Shown here one piece after another: positions 49,894 to 58,860 of a stretch of DNA of 64,000 nt. Source of the stretch: Bradyrhizobium stylosanthis (lineage in GTDB: Bacteria > Pseudomonadota > Alphaproteobacteria > Rhizobiales > Xanthobacteraceae); contig NZ_LVEM01000004.1 of assembly GCF_001641335.1 (NCBI RefSeq), forward strand, positions 334,557 through 398,556. Direction: 5' to 3'. The notes beneath the pieces are model-generated. The model did no database searches. It saw nothing but the letters and a program-made list of their open reading frames with translations, and was not told where the DNA came from. Numbering within the stretch: the stretch's first letter is position 1; every line of letters starts with the position of its first letter. The position numbers were made by a program, and so were the translations under genes.

Positions 49894-50762
49894 AGTGCCC
49901 CCTGACGCGGGTCGGTCAGCGCCCGCATGGTGTCGCCGACGAGGTTGAACGCCAGCACGGTCAGGAACAGCCCCGCCGCCGGCAGGAAGGCCAGCCGCGG
50001 CGCGACATCGAGGCTGTCGCGCCCCTCGCCGATCATGCTGCCCCAGCTCGCCATCGGCGGCGGCACGCCGAGCCCGAGGAACGACAGTGCGCCCTCGACC
50101 ACGATGGTGACGGCGACGCCGAGCAGGAAGAAGGCGAGCAGCGGCAGGATGACGTTCGGCAGTAGCTCGCGGAACAGGATACGCGCATGGCTGGCGCCCA
50201 ACGCCTCGGCCGCGATCACGAATTCACGCCGCGCCAGCGTCAGCGTCGCCGCGCGCGCCACCCGCATGAAGGCGGGAATGCCGAGCACACCGAGGATCAC
50301 GGTGAGATTGGGAATGGACTGGCCGAGATAGGCGGTCACCGCCAGCGCGAAGATCAGCGGCGGAAAGGCCAGCAGCACGTCCATGCTGCCGACCACCAGC
50401 GTCTCGAACCGGCCGCGGAAATAGCCGGCGAGCAGGCCCAGCGCGCCGCCGAACACGAGACCGACCATCGGCGCGATCAGCCCGACCGTCAGCGAAACCC
50501 GCGCGCCGAAGATCAAACGGGCGAGCTCGTCGCGGCCGAGCCCGTCGGTGCCGAGCCAATGTTCGCTGGAGAACGCGGCACGGCGCTCCAGCATGTCCAT
50601 GTCGACGGGGTTCTGCAGCGGCAGCAGCGGCGCGAGGATCGCGAGCGCGAGGATGATCGCGAGCCAGGCGCTCGCCAGCCAGAACAAAACGCCGAGCTTG
50701 CGCCTGCGCCTGACAGGTTCGGCCGTCGCTTCGTCCTGGATCGACAGCTCAAGCGTGGCCAT
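49890..50762 (-). CDS. dppC: Peptide ABC transporter permease (DppC-like)
   Basis: A 290-residue inner-membrane permease. Cytoplasmic start, one helix (LASAWLAIILALAILAPLLPL), the periplasmic HWLGTDGLGRDELARLIFGARVSL block characteristic of DppC, then five helices with the coupling loop VIAAEALGASHARILFRELLPNVILPLLAF. ATG 50762 has GAGGA 6 bases upstream; the longer frame to 50804 is not needed. Overlaps the dppB end by 14 bases. Confidence 0.92.
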   Translation of the reverse strand: MATLELSIQDEATAEPVRRRRKLGVLFWLASAWLAIILALAILAPLLPLQNPVDMDMLERRAAFSSEHWLGTDGLGRDELARLIFGARVSLTVGLIAPMVGLVFGGALGLLAGYFRGRFETLVVGSMDVLLAFPPLIFALAVTAYLGQSIPNLTVILGVLGIPAFMRVARAATLTLARREFVIAAEALGASHARILFRELLPNVILPLLAFFLLGVAVTIVVEGALSFLGLGVPPPMASWGSMIGEGRDSLDVAPRLAFLPAAGLFLTVLAFNLVGDTMRALTDPRQGAL

Positions 50763-51699
50763 GGCGGATCCTCGGATCGAGCACGGCATAGAGCATGTCG
50801 ACAATGAAGTTCACGATGACGAAGCCGCAGGCGACCAGCAGCACCACGCCTTGCAGGATGACGAGGTCGCGGGTGTAGATGGCGCCGACCAGCAGCCGGC
50901 CGATGCCCGGCAGAGCGAAGATCGTCTCCACGATCAACGTACCGCCGAGCAGGCGGCCGATATTGATGCCGGTCACCGTCACCAGCGTCAGCGACGAGGG
51001 TTTCAGCGCATGCACGAACAGGATGCGCGACGGCTTGAGGCCCTTTGCCTTTGCCAGCGCGATATAGTCCTCCTGCAGGGTCGCGATCATGTCGGAGCGC
51101 AGCACCCGCATGATGCCCGGCCATTCCGCCAGCGCCAGCGTCAGCGCCGGCAGCACGAAGAAGCGCAAATTCGCCAGCGGCTCCTCGGTGAACGGCACAT
51201 AGCCGGTCGCCGGCAGCCAGTGCAGCTCAACCGCGAACAGATAGATCAGGAGGATCGCCATCAGGAAGGACGGCATCGACAGCATCGCGAACGCGCTGCC
51301 GGTCATGAAGCGGTCGAACGCCCCGCCGGCCCGCGCGGCGCAGGCGATCGCGACGGGAACGCCGATCAGGAGGCCAATGAACTCGGCCATCAGCATCAGC
51401 TGGAGCGAGACCGGAATGCGCTCGCCGACCGCCTGCAGCACTGTCTGCCCGGTGCGGAACGAACGGCCGAGATCGCCTTGCAGCACGTGGCCGAGCCAGC
51501 TCAGGTAACGCCACCACAACGGCTGGTCGAGCCCCATGTCGCGGCGAAGCGCCGCGACATTCTCAGGCGTCGCCTGGTCGCCGAGGATGACATAGGCGAG
51601 ATCGCCAGGGAGCAGCGAGGCGATCAGGAAGGTCAGCAGCGAGACGGCGAGCAGGACCGGCAGGATGGCCAGCAGCCGCCGAACGACGAAGTTCAGCAT
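50749..51699 (-). CDS. dppB: Peptide ABC transporter permease (DppB-like)
   Basis: A 316-residue inner-membrane permease, six helices. N-terminal MLNFVVRRLLAILPVLLAVSLLTFLIASLLPGD and RRDMGLDQPLWWRYLSWLGHVLQGDLGRSF are DppB hallmarks; coupling loop YIALAKAKGLKPSRILFVHALKPSSLTLVTV. Starts 7 bases after the binding protein stop. Forms the pore with DppC. Confidence 0.93.
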   Translation of the reverse strand: MLNFVVRRLLAILPVLLAVSLLTFLIASLLPGDLAYVILGDQATPENVAALRRDMGLDQPLWWRYLSWLGHVLQGDLGRSFRTGQTVLQAVGERIPVSLQLMLMAEFIGLLIGVPVAIACAARAGGAFDRFMTGSAFAMLSMPSFLMAILLIYLFAVELHWLPATGYVPFTEEPLANLRFFVLPALTLALAEWPGIMRVLRSDMIATLQEDYIALAKAKGLKPSRILFVHALKPSSLTLVTVTGINIGRLLGGTLIVETIFALPGIGRLLVGAIYTRDLVILQGVVLLVACGFVIVNFIVDMLYAVLDPRIRHGHA

Positions 51700-51706
51700 C
51701 GCGCGT

Positions 51707-53242
51707 TCATTCCAGCCAGGTGGAGGAGACGTCGATCACACCGTTATAGATTTTCGGGAAGCCTTTCAGCTTCGTGCTCGACAGCGCGTAGTAGGTGTTC
51801 TGGAAGGTCCAGAACCAGATCGCCTCCTTGTTGATCAGGCGGCTGATCGCGCAATAATCCTCGATCCGCGCCGCGGTGTCGGCAGTGACGCGGGAATGGT
51901 CGAGCAGCCGGTCGAGCTCCGGATCGACGAAATTGGCGAGCGCCAGCGGACTGCCGCTGCGGAAGTTCGCATACATCTGCGGATCGGGATCAGCGAGATC
52001 GACGATGCGCCAGGGTATCAACTGGAACTGACGCGTGAAGGCGCGCGGCGGGATCGTGGCCTGATCGACCTGCTCGATCTCCATATTGGCGCCGGCGCGC
52101 TTCCAGAATTGCTGGAGCACCTGCCCGATCATGCGGCCGCGCGGCGTCGCGGTGACCAGCGTCTTGAACTCGACCGGCTTGCCATAATCCTTCAGCAGCG
52201 CCTTGGCCTTTTCGAGATCGAACGGCAGCGCGCCGTCGTCCTTGCACTTGACCCAGGAGCCGTCGCCGTAGGGATTGCTCGCGGGCCGGCTCAGGCCGTT
52301 GCTGATCGCCTGCGACATTTTTGGCCGGTCGATCGACATCACCAGCGCCTGCCGCACGCGGACGTCGTCGAACGGCGCGACCTTGGTGTTGAAGGCGTAG
52401 ACCTGCGCGCCCGAACCCTTGTAGGTGTGCACGGAGAGCTTGGGGTCCTTCTGCGCCTTCATGATGTTGTCGGCGTCGTTCTCGTCGTCCCAGATGATGT
52501 CGGCCTCGCCCGATTGCAGCGAGGCGAAGCGCGACTGCGCATCGGGCAGAGGCTTCAGGATGATGCGGTCGAGATAGGGGCGGCCCTTGTCCCAGTAATT
52601 GGGGTTCTTCTCGAGCACCATGCGGTCGCCGGCGGTCCATGATTTCAGGATGTAGGGACCGGTGCCGACGGGATTGCGATTGTAATCGTCGCCCTTGGTC
52701 TTCCAGGCCGTCGGCGAATGCACGACATTGTTCTGGCTCTGGATGGTGTTCGTCGCCGGCAGGTTCACCGAGGGGTCAGTGAGATTGTAAACGACGGTGT
52801 ATTCGTCGGGCGCCAGCACCTCCTTGACGTTGGTGATGTAGAAGGCGCAACGGCACTTGTTGGCGGGATCTTTCTGCCGGTCGAAATTCTCCTTGAAGGC
52901 CTGCGCATTGAACGGCGTGCCGTCATGGAATTTCACGCCCTCGCGCAGCTTGAAGGTCCAGCTCTTGTAATCGTCCGAATGGGTCCAGGACACCGCGAGC
53001 TTTGGCGCCGCCTCGCCCTTGTCATTGAGCGTGGTGAGCGTGTCGAAGATCGCGGCCGCCGCGGTGAAGGTTGAGGTGTCGTAGACGCCGACCTTGAGCG
53101 GATCGAAACCCGTAATATCGAGTTCCTGACCGACGGTGATGCTGCCGCCCGATTTTTGCGCCTGCGCCGGCGTGGCATGTGCAAATGCCGCAACAAGGAA
53201 AATCGGCGCAATGCAGCGCGCCGCGGCAGCAATCTTCGTCAT
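51707..53242 (-). CDS. dppA: Peptide/solute ABC transporter substrate-binding protein (SBP family 5)
   Basis: A 511-residue periplasmic protein. Signal MTKIAAAARCIAPIFLVAAFAHATPAQA. Family blocks: SWTFKLREGVKFHDGTPFNAQAFKENFDR, GTGPYILKSWTAGDRMVLEKNPNYW, ALVMSIDRPKMSQAI. Ligand may be a di- or oligopeptide, or another solute such as an opine or nickel complex; it cannot be read off. The ATG at 53242 follows GGGAGGAACC. First gene of the operon; its 131-base upstream gap separates it from the CoA-transferase gene on the same strand. Confidence 0.92.
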   Translation of the reverse strand: MTKIAAAARCIAPIFLVAAFAHATPAQAQKSGGSITVGQELDITGFDPLKVGVYDTSTFTAAAAIFDTLTTLNDKGEAAPKLAVSWTHSDDYKSWTFKLREGVKFHDGTPFNAQAFKENFDRQKDPANKCRCAFYITNVKEVLAPDEYTVVYNLTDPSVNLPATNTIQSQNNVVHSPTAWKTKGDDYNRNPVGTGPYILKSWTAGDRMVLEKNPNYWDKGRPYLDRIILKPLPDAQSRFASLQSGEADIIWDDENDADNIMKAQKDPKLSVHTYKGSGAQVYAFNTKVAPFDDVRVRQALVMSIDRPKMSQAISNGLSRPASNPYGDGSWVKCKDDGALPFDLEKAKALLKDYGKPVEFKTLVTATPRGRMIGQVLQQFWKRAGANMEIEQVDQATIPPRAFTRQFQLIPWRIVDLADPDPQMYANFRSGSPLALANFVDPELDRLLDHSRVTADTAARIEDYCAISRLINKEAIWFWTFQNTYYALSSTKLKGFPKIYNGVIDVSSTWLE

Positions 53243-53373
53243 GGTTCCTCCCGGGATCCCTCGTCCGATGTTTCGGATCGTTGAATGACTCGGGAGCGAG
53301 CTTGGCGACAAATGCACGCCACGGCAAGAGGAACGCATACGAGATCAAACGCCGCATGTGCGGCGCGTGTTGC

Positions 53374-54570
53374 TCAATGTGTCGCGGCTGTTTTGCCTGT
53401 CGGAATTGACGTCTCCTCCGCGCGGCCGATCTCGTCGCGCAGCGCATCCGTATGCTCGCCGAGGGCGGCCACCGTCTGGGCGGGCGTCGTGTCGGCCCCG
53501 GACATCCGGAACGGTACGTTGAGCACCCTGAACGAGCCGCCCCCGTCCCGCACCTCGGACAGCGCCTGCCGATGCGCGAGCTGCGGATCGGCCAGCGCCT
53601 CGGAGACGCTGCGATAGGCAGAGGCCGGGACGCCGGCCGCGCTAAGCGCAAGGAGGCATGCATCGGTCGACAGCTGCCGCGACCAGACCTCGACGCCGTC
53701 CATCAACTCGGCCCAGTTCTCGCGGCGCGGGGCGTAGGCGGCGAAGCGCGGATCGGAAATCCATTCGGGGCGGCCGATCACCCCCATCAGCGCCTGGAAC
53801 GTCTTCTCGCTGGCGACCGTGATCATGACATAGCCGCTCGCCGTCTCGGTCGGGCCGAACATCGGGCGCGGCGGCGGCGTCACCGCGAATTGAGCGCTCT
53901 GCAATTCGGTCAGCGTCAAGGTCAGCATCGATTCCAGCATGGAGACGTCGATGTGCTGGCCGAGCCCGGTCACGCTGCGCTGATAGAGCGCCGAGGCGAT
54001 CGCGCCGAAACCGTAGGTGCCGGTGAGGACATCGGCATGGTAGATGCCGCAATAGTCCGGCCGGCTGCGTCCGGGCTGGTAGGCGAGATGCGCCATGTCG
54101 TAGCCGGAGGCGGCATGGATCACCGGCGCATAGGCCGGAAGCTCGGCCGAGGGGCCAGTCTGGCCGTAGCCGGAGATCGAGCAATAGATCAGCTTCGGAT
54201 TGACCGCGCGCAGCCGGTCACAGTCGAGCCGCAGCCGGTGCATCACGCCGGGGCGGAAGTTCTCGACCAGGATGTCCGACGTCGCGGCCAGCCGGCGGAC
54301 CGTCTCCCGGCCCTCCTCGGACTTGAGGTCGAGCACCAGGCTCTTCTTGCCGACATTGAGTTGGCCGAACGCGGTGCTGCAGCCCTTGCGCAGCGGCGGG
54401 CGGGTCCGCATCGTCTCGCCGCCGTCGGTCTCGATCTTGATGACCTCGGCACCCATGTCGGCCAGCATCCGCGCGCAATGGGGGCCGGCGATGGTGGTCG
54501 AAAAATCCAGCACGCGCAGGCCCGCGAAGGCCTTTGTCGTCGTGCGTTCGTGCTTATCTGATAGCGGCAT
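53374..54570 (-). CDS. CaiB/BaiF family CoA-transferase
   Basis: A 398-residue class III CoA-transferase, moving CoA between acyl groups. N-terminal FAGLRVLDFSTTIAGPHCARMLADMGAEVIKIE; SLVLDLKSEEGRETVRRLAATSDILVENFRPGVM with the conserved catalytic-aspartate region further on at YCGIYHADVLTGTYG. The open frame reaches 54909, but the ATG at 54570 (MPLSDKHERTTTK) gives the family's normal length. It is divergent from glgA and upstream of the peptide operon; a link to branched or aromatic acid breakdown is possible. Confidence 0.88.
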   Translation of the reverse strand: MPLSDKHERTTTKAFAGLRVLDFSTTIAGPHCARMLADMGAEVIKIETDGGETMRTRPPLRKGCSTAFGQLNVGKKSLVLDLKSEEGRETVRRLAATSDILVENFRPGVMHRLRLDCDRLRAVNPKLIYCSISGYGQTGPSAELPAYAPVIHAASGYDMAHLAYQPGRSRPDYCGIYHADVLTGTYGFGAIASALYQRSVTGLGQHIDVSMLESMLTLTLTELQSAQFAVTPPPRPMFGPTETASGYVMITVASEKTFQALMGVIGRPEWISDPRFAAYAPRRENWAELMDGVEVWSRQLSTDACLLALSAAGVPASAYRSVSEALADPQLAHRQALSEVRDGGGSFRVLNVPFRMSGADTTPAQTVAALGEHTDALRDEIGRAEETSIPTGKTAATH

Positions 54571-54753
54571 CCCCGGCGGTCCCCTAGGAACGATCAACGT
54601 TCTCTGTTGTTGGTGCGCCGACCCTAGAGGGCAGCGGCTGAGTAGGAAAGTCTTTACCGAACGAACGCGTCTCGCGGGCAGGCTGAGATTTCCAGGGGCA
54701 ACTGGACCCGATCTTGCATAGCAGCAATCGGGATCGGAAGAGGGCAAGCGTTC

Positions 54754-56169
54754 TTGAGGGTCTTGTTCGTCACGACAGAGATGGACGACTTTGTCCGCGT
54801 CGGCGGACTCGGCGCCGTTTCCGCCGCCCTCCCCCGTGCGCTCCGCAGCTTCGCCGATATCCGGATCATGCTGCCCGGCTATCGCGACATCATCGAGCAA
54901 CTCACGCATATTCAGGTCGTTGGCCGCTGCCCCGCCTTCGCGGAGATGCCCGCCGCCTCTCTTGGCAGGGCTGCCACGAAGGACGGCCTGCCGGTCTATG
55001 TGCTGTTGTGCTCACAGCTCTACGACCGGCCCGGCAACCCCTATGGCGACGAGGCCGGGCGCGACTGGCCCGACAACGACATCCGTTTCGCGCGCTTCGC
55101 CTCGGCCGCCGCTGAGCTGGCCATGGGCAAGCTGGACAAGAATTGGGCAGCGGACCTGGTCCATGCCAACGACTGGCAGGCCTCGCTCGTGCCGGCCTAT
55201 CTCGCCTGGCGCGGCGCCAGGCTGCCGTCGATCCTGACCATTCACAACCTCGCCTATCAGGGCCTCTTCCCGAAGGAGGCGCTGCGGCGGATCGGCGCAC
55301 CGGAAAGCTCCTTCCACATCGACGGCGTCGAGTTCTACGACCAGCTCTCCTTCCTCAAGGCCGGCCTCGTCTACGCCTCGCACCTCACCACCGTCAGCGG
55401 CACCTATGCGCGGGAGATCACCACGGCCGAGTTCGGCTGCGGCCTGGAAGGGCTGCTTCGACTCCGCTCGGACGCGGCCGAGCTCACCGGCATCCTCAAC
55501 GGCATCGACGAGAGCTGGGACCCGCGCTACTGCGCCCAGCTCGCCCAGCAATTCGGCGCCGGCGACTGGGTCGGCAAGAAGGCCAATGCGGATTACGTGC
55601 GCAGGCAATTCGGCCTCGCGGTCTCGCGCGGCCCGATATTCGCGATCGTCGCACGCCTCGTGCATCAGAAGGGCATCGACCTCGTGCTGTCGGCGGCCGA
55701 CGAGATCGTCGATGCCGGCGGGCAGATCGTGGTCACCGGCTCCGGCGAACCGGCGCTCGAGCAGGCGCTGATCGACGCGCATCGCCGCCGTCCCGACGCC
55801 ATCGGCGTCACCATCGGCTTCAACGACGCGCAGGCGCGGCGCATCTTCGCCGGCAGCGATTTCACGCTGATGCCGTCGCGGTTCGAGCCCTGCGGCCTCA
55901 GCCAGATGTACGCCCAGCGCTTCGGCTCGCTGCCGATCGGGCACCAGACCGGCGGCCTTGCCGAGACCATCACCGACGGCGAGACCGGCTTCCTGTTCTC
56001 AAAGCCTTCGCACGAATCCTTCCTCGGCGGCGTCCGCCGCGCCTTCGAGGCCTTCATGGCCCAGGACCAGCTCGACACCATGCGCCGCAGCGCCATGGGC
56101 CGCTCGTTCTCCTGGAGCATCTCGGCGGGGAGCTACAGCGCGCTGTACCGCAAGCTGGCGTCGGCGTAA
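54754..56169 (+). CDS. glgA: Glycogen synthase, ADP-glucose type (GT5)
   Basis: A 471-residue glycosyltransferase family 5 enzyme extending alpha-1,4-glucan with ADP-glucose. Blocks: N-terminal RVLFVTTEMDDFVRVGGLGAVSAALPRALR, HANDWQASLVPAYLAW, ILTIHNLAYQGLFPKEAL, and the C-terminal MPSRFEPCGLSQMYAQRFGSLPIGHQTGGLAETITDGETGFLF with the EPCGL and TGGL donor sites. The N-terminal KxGGL motif reads RVGGL, lysine replaced by arginine, which may lower ADP-glucose affinity or mark a sub-family. The start is TTG (54754), with GAGG 10 bases upstream. No glgB, glgC or glgP gene is adjacent, so it is a stand-alone copy. Confidence 0.9.
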   Translation: MRVLFVTTEMDDFVRVGGLGAVSAALPRALRSFADIRIMLPGYRDIIEQLTHIQVVGRCPAFAEMPAASLGRAATKDGLPVYVLLCSQLYDRPGNPYGDEAGRDWPDNDIRFARFASAAAELAMGKLDKNWAADLVHANDWQASLVPAYLAWRGARLPSILTIHNLAYQGLFPKEALRRIGAPESSFHIDGVEFYDQLSFLKAGLVYASHLTTVSGTYAREITTAEFGCGLEGLLRLRSDAAELTGILNGIDESWDPRYCAQLAQQFGAGDWVGKKANADYVRRQFGLAVSRGPIFAIVARLVHQKGIDLVLSAADEIVDAGGQIVVTGSGEPALEQALIDAHRRRPDAIGVTIGFNDAQARRIFAGSDFTLMPSRFEPCGLSQMYAQRFGSLPIGHQTGGLAETITDGETGFLFSKPSHESFLGGVRRAFEAFMAQDQLDTMRRSAMGRSFSWSISAGSYSALYRKLASA

Positions 56170-56225
56170 GGCCGGGGGCGTTGCGCTTCCTCGTTCTCCG
56201 TCTTTGCGAGCGCAGCTCTCGGCAC

Positions 56226-56302
56226 CGTCATTGCGAGGAGCGCTTGCGACGAAGCAATCCAGACTAGGCAGTCTGGATTGCTTCGCTACGCTCGCGATGA
56301 CG
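56226..56302. repeat. CGTCATTGCGAGGAGCG palindromic repeat, copy 3
   Basis: Third copy of the family at 44831 and 46682. Here the loop is shortest (GACTAGGCAGTC, itself palindromic), making a nearly continuous 77-bp hairpin. It lies after the glgA stop and may act as its terminator. Confidence 0.85.
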
Positions 56303-56336
56303 GATGTGGAAGCAGGCGCGCCTTCCCCCCGCTCTC

Positions 56337-56474
56337 GTGCCCCGGACGCAGCGCAGCGCGTCGCCCTTGCGGCGTGGTGCGCTGCTGAGCCGGGGCCCAT
56401 ATCTTGACGGAGTTCGTCGCCCTGGGTCCCGGCTCTGCGCAGCAGCGTTACACGCTGCAGCGCGTCCGGGACAC
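56337..56474. repeat. GTGCCCCGGACGC intergenic inverted repeat
   Basis: The left arm GTGCCCCGGACGCAGCGCAG and the right arm CAGCGCGTCCGGGACAC are imperfect inverse copies. Inside are GCTGAGCCGGGGCCCAT and TGGGTCCCGGCTCTGC, also inverse. A second repeat family next to the one at 56226; together they fill 56170-56491. Confidence 0.7.
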
Positions 56475-56491
56475 GGATGAGAGATTTTGCC

Positions 56492-57448
56492 TCACCCCTT
56501 CCCGCGCACGTCCATCTGCGGCCGGCCGATCCAGGCTCGGTTGAGGCAGCGGGTCATCCAGTCCGGCTGCACCTCGCCGCGCAGCCGTGCCTGCGCCTCC
56601 TGATAGGGTCCGACATACCGCAACCGATCGGGCAGCTTCGGATAGACGCGCCTGATCCATCTCAGCGCGTTGTCGGCAGCCTTCCTGTCACGCGCATCGA
56701 GCTCGAACCCGAAACCGGCGCGCAAGCGGTCCGGTAGCAGGCTCGCGGTGAGCGCGCGATACCATCGCGGCGGCCGGAGCCACGGACGCGCGCCACCAAA
56801 AATCTGCGCAGCGATCTCGCGCGCAGCGGGGCTGACGGTCAGCGTCTCCGACTGGCCCATCGCGCTAGTGTAATCTGCAAAGCCGGCCCAGTCCGCCGGC
56901 AGGTCGTCCGCCGTCAATCCGAACAGCGCGCCAAACGTCCGGCTCTCCATCCAATAGCGCTCGCGCTCCTCGGCGCCGAGCGGCGGCAGGACCAGGTCGT
57001 GCGCCATCAGCGCGGTCTCGACCAGCGTGGCGTGAACCCAGCGCAGCGACGGGATGTCGTTGGCGCAGTAGCGCGAGCCGGCCGCGAACGGGCCGACCGT
57101 CTCGGGCATCGTGCCGACGATCATGCCGTGGCGCCGGTGCAGCTGCCGCGAGGACAGAAAGGCACGGTCGAGCGAGCCGAACACCATCGCGAAGACGATG
57201 TCGAAGGTGCGATGAAAGCGGCCGATCGGATCGGCAAAGGTTTTGGAGTGTTCGGCGATGGCGGCGGCCACCCAGGGATGGGCCAGTTGCAGCATTAGCG
57301 CCCGCCCGGCGCCGAGGAAGATGACGGCTTCGCGGTCGATCCGCCAGGTCACCGCATCAGGACCGAATACGCCGGCGACCGGTCCCGCCGCCTGCGCGCG
57401 GACCTGGTCGAGGGCGGCTTCAAGGTCGGTACCGGACACCATTGGCAT
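56492..57448 (-). CDS. Oxygenase MpaB family (DUF2236) protein
   Basis: A 318-residue protein with the DUF2236/MpaB fold: haem- or iron-dependent oxygenases such as latex-clearing protein belong to the superfamily. Seen: REAVIFLGAGRALMLQLAHPWVAAAIAEHS with conserved H near residue 57, DPIGRFHRTFDIVFAMVFG, RWVHATLVETALMAHD with a second H, and FADYTSAMGQSETLTVSP. The frame opens far upstream to 57946, but that part is arginine/alanine-rich antisense of the patatin gene; ATG 57448 is used. It follows the patatin gene by 65 bases on the same strand and may share its lipid-related role. Confidence 0.82.
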   Translation of the reverse strand: MPMVSGTDLEAALDQVRAQAAGPVAGVFGPDAVTWRIDREAVIFLGAGRALMLQLAHPWVAAAIAEHSKTFADPIGRFHRTFDIVFAMVFGSLDRAFLSSRQLHRRHGMIVGTMPETVGPFAAGSRYCANDIPSLRWVHATLVETALMAHDLVLPPLGAEERERYWMESRTFGALFGLTADDLPADWAGFADYTSAMGQSETLTVSPAAREIAAQIFGGARPWLRPPRWYRALTASLLPDRLRAGFGFELDARDRKAADNALRWIRRVYPKLPDRLRYVGPYQEAQARLRGEVQPDWMTRCLNRAWIGRPQMDVRGKG

Positions 57449-57513
57449 CGCCTTCGACTGTTGCGGACGACCGACGATCCGCAAGGCCTGTGGCAATTCG
57501 ATGAAGGCTGGCC

Positions 57514-58662
57514 CTATTCCGCCGCCATCGGCATCTCGTCGATATGCTCGTGCAGCACCACGCCGGCGAGCGGATCGAATTCGCCGATCCACGGCTTGCG
57601 CGCCAGCACCGATCGCGTGTGCGCGTAGCCCGCATGCCAGCGCCGCGTGATGCCTGTCGGACTGAAATCGATGTCCTTGGTATGGGTCTCGTGCTCGAGC
57701 TGCGGCGCCAGGAGCCGCACCACATGCATGCGGGTCGGGCAGCCGTAGCTCATCAGCTCCATGACCGCGGGATCGCTGCGCTCGCTCTCGGGGAGCCGTG
57801 CGGCGAGCTGGTTGATGACATGGCGCAGGCGATGGGCCTGCTGCTGCCGCACGATCTGGCTGGCGATGCGGCTGGAATATTGCACGTCCTTGTGCCGGTT
57901 CATCACCTCCGCCATCGTGGTCGGCTCGGGCCCGACGGGATTCCACAGATGCACGGAGAAGATCAGCGAATCCCGGCGTGGATTGTCGTCAAATACGGCT
58001 TCGGTCGGCGTGTTCGACAGGATGCCTCCGTCCCAATAGAGCTCGCCGTCGATACGCACGGCCGGAAAGGCCGGCGGCAGCGCGCCCGACGCCATCACAT
58101 GCTTCACCGTCAGCTCGCCGTCGCGGCTGTCGAAATAGCGCATCTCGCTGGTGCCGACATGCGCCGCACCGACCGTCAGGCGCGGCGCGCAGCGATTGGC
58201 CAGATCGAAATCGACCAGCTCGCTCAGCGTCTTCTCCAGCGGCGCGGTCGAGTAATAGCCGGCGTGATCGGCGCCGAGTGGATAGGAATCGCCAACATGC
58301 GCCAGCGGATTGGGCCGGAAAAAGCCCGAGATGCCGTGGGTGACGGTCGACCAATAGGCCAGCTTCTCGTTGAAGCCGGGAAATGCGGCGCGCCAGTCCC
58401 AGACCGGCTGCTGTTCCATCCGCTTCCAGAACTCCCTCAAGCGCGCCAGCCGGTGCTCCGGCGCATTGCCCGCGATGAGGCTCGCATTGATGGCGCCGAT
58501 CGACGTGCCGATGATCCAGTCCGGCTCGATGCCGGCCTCGTGCAGCGCCTGGTAGACGCCGGCCTGGTACGAGCCGAGCGCGCCGCCGCCCTGGAGCACG
58601 AGAACGACCTGCCCCGGCAGGTCCGTACCCTTACGCTGCAAATTGTCCTGCATGCCGCTCAT
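57514..58662 (-). CDS. Patatin-like phospholipase
   Basis: A 382-residue serine acyl hydrolase. Oxyanion hole VLQGGGALGSYQAG near residue 25, nucleophile elbow IGTSIGAINASLIAG (GxSxG), and catalytic aspartate in YWDGGILSNTPTEAVF (DGG). The C-terminal half holds a DUF3734-like region (FSVHLWNPVGPEPTTMAEVMNRHKDVQYSSR). ATG 58662 (MSGMQDN) has AGGAG 7 bases upstream. Probably hydrolyses membrane or storage lipids; no signal peptide, so cytoplasmic or secreted by a non-Sec route. Confidence 0.9.
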   Translation of the reverse strand: MSGMQDNLQRKGTDLPGQVVLVLQGGGALGSYQAGVYQALHEAGIEPDWIIGTSIGAINASLIAGNAPEHRLARLREFWKRMEQQPVWDWRAAFPGFNEKLAYWSTVTHGISGFFRPNPLAHVGDSYPLGADHAGYYSTAPLEKTLSELVDFDLANRCAPRLTVGAAHVGTSEMRYFDSRDGELTVKHVMASGALPPAFPAVRIDGELYWDGGILSNTPTEAVFDDNPRRDSLIFSVHLWNPVGPEPTTMAEVMNRHKDVQYSSRIASQIVRQQQAHRLRHVINQLAARLPESERSDPAVMELMSYGCPTRMHVVRLLAPQLEHETHTKDIDFSPTGITRRWHAGYAHTRSVLARKPWIGEFDPLAGVVLHEHIDEMPMAAE

Positions 58663-58860
58663 GTCTCGCTCCTGTCGAGCCCTGTGGTTACCATTCGTCG
58701 GGCGCAAGGCCATTGTTACATTCTGCCGTTCTCGGCGATTGTCGGGCCTTTTGGAAATGCCGGCTGGCTTCCATAACCATACGCATGCGCTATCGCGCCC
58801 GGGATGTCATTCCCTGTCCGGATCGGCTAGATTCCGGTCGATCCTGCTGGGAGCCGATCC

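Noticed and set aside
57449..57946. 166-residue upstream extension of the DUF2236 protein
   Set aside because: Runs through the patatin gene on the same strand in another frame, with arginine/alanine-rich composition.
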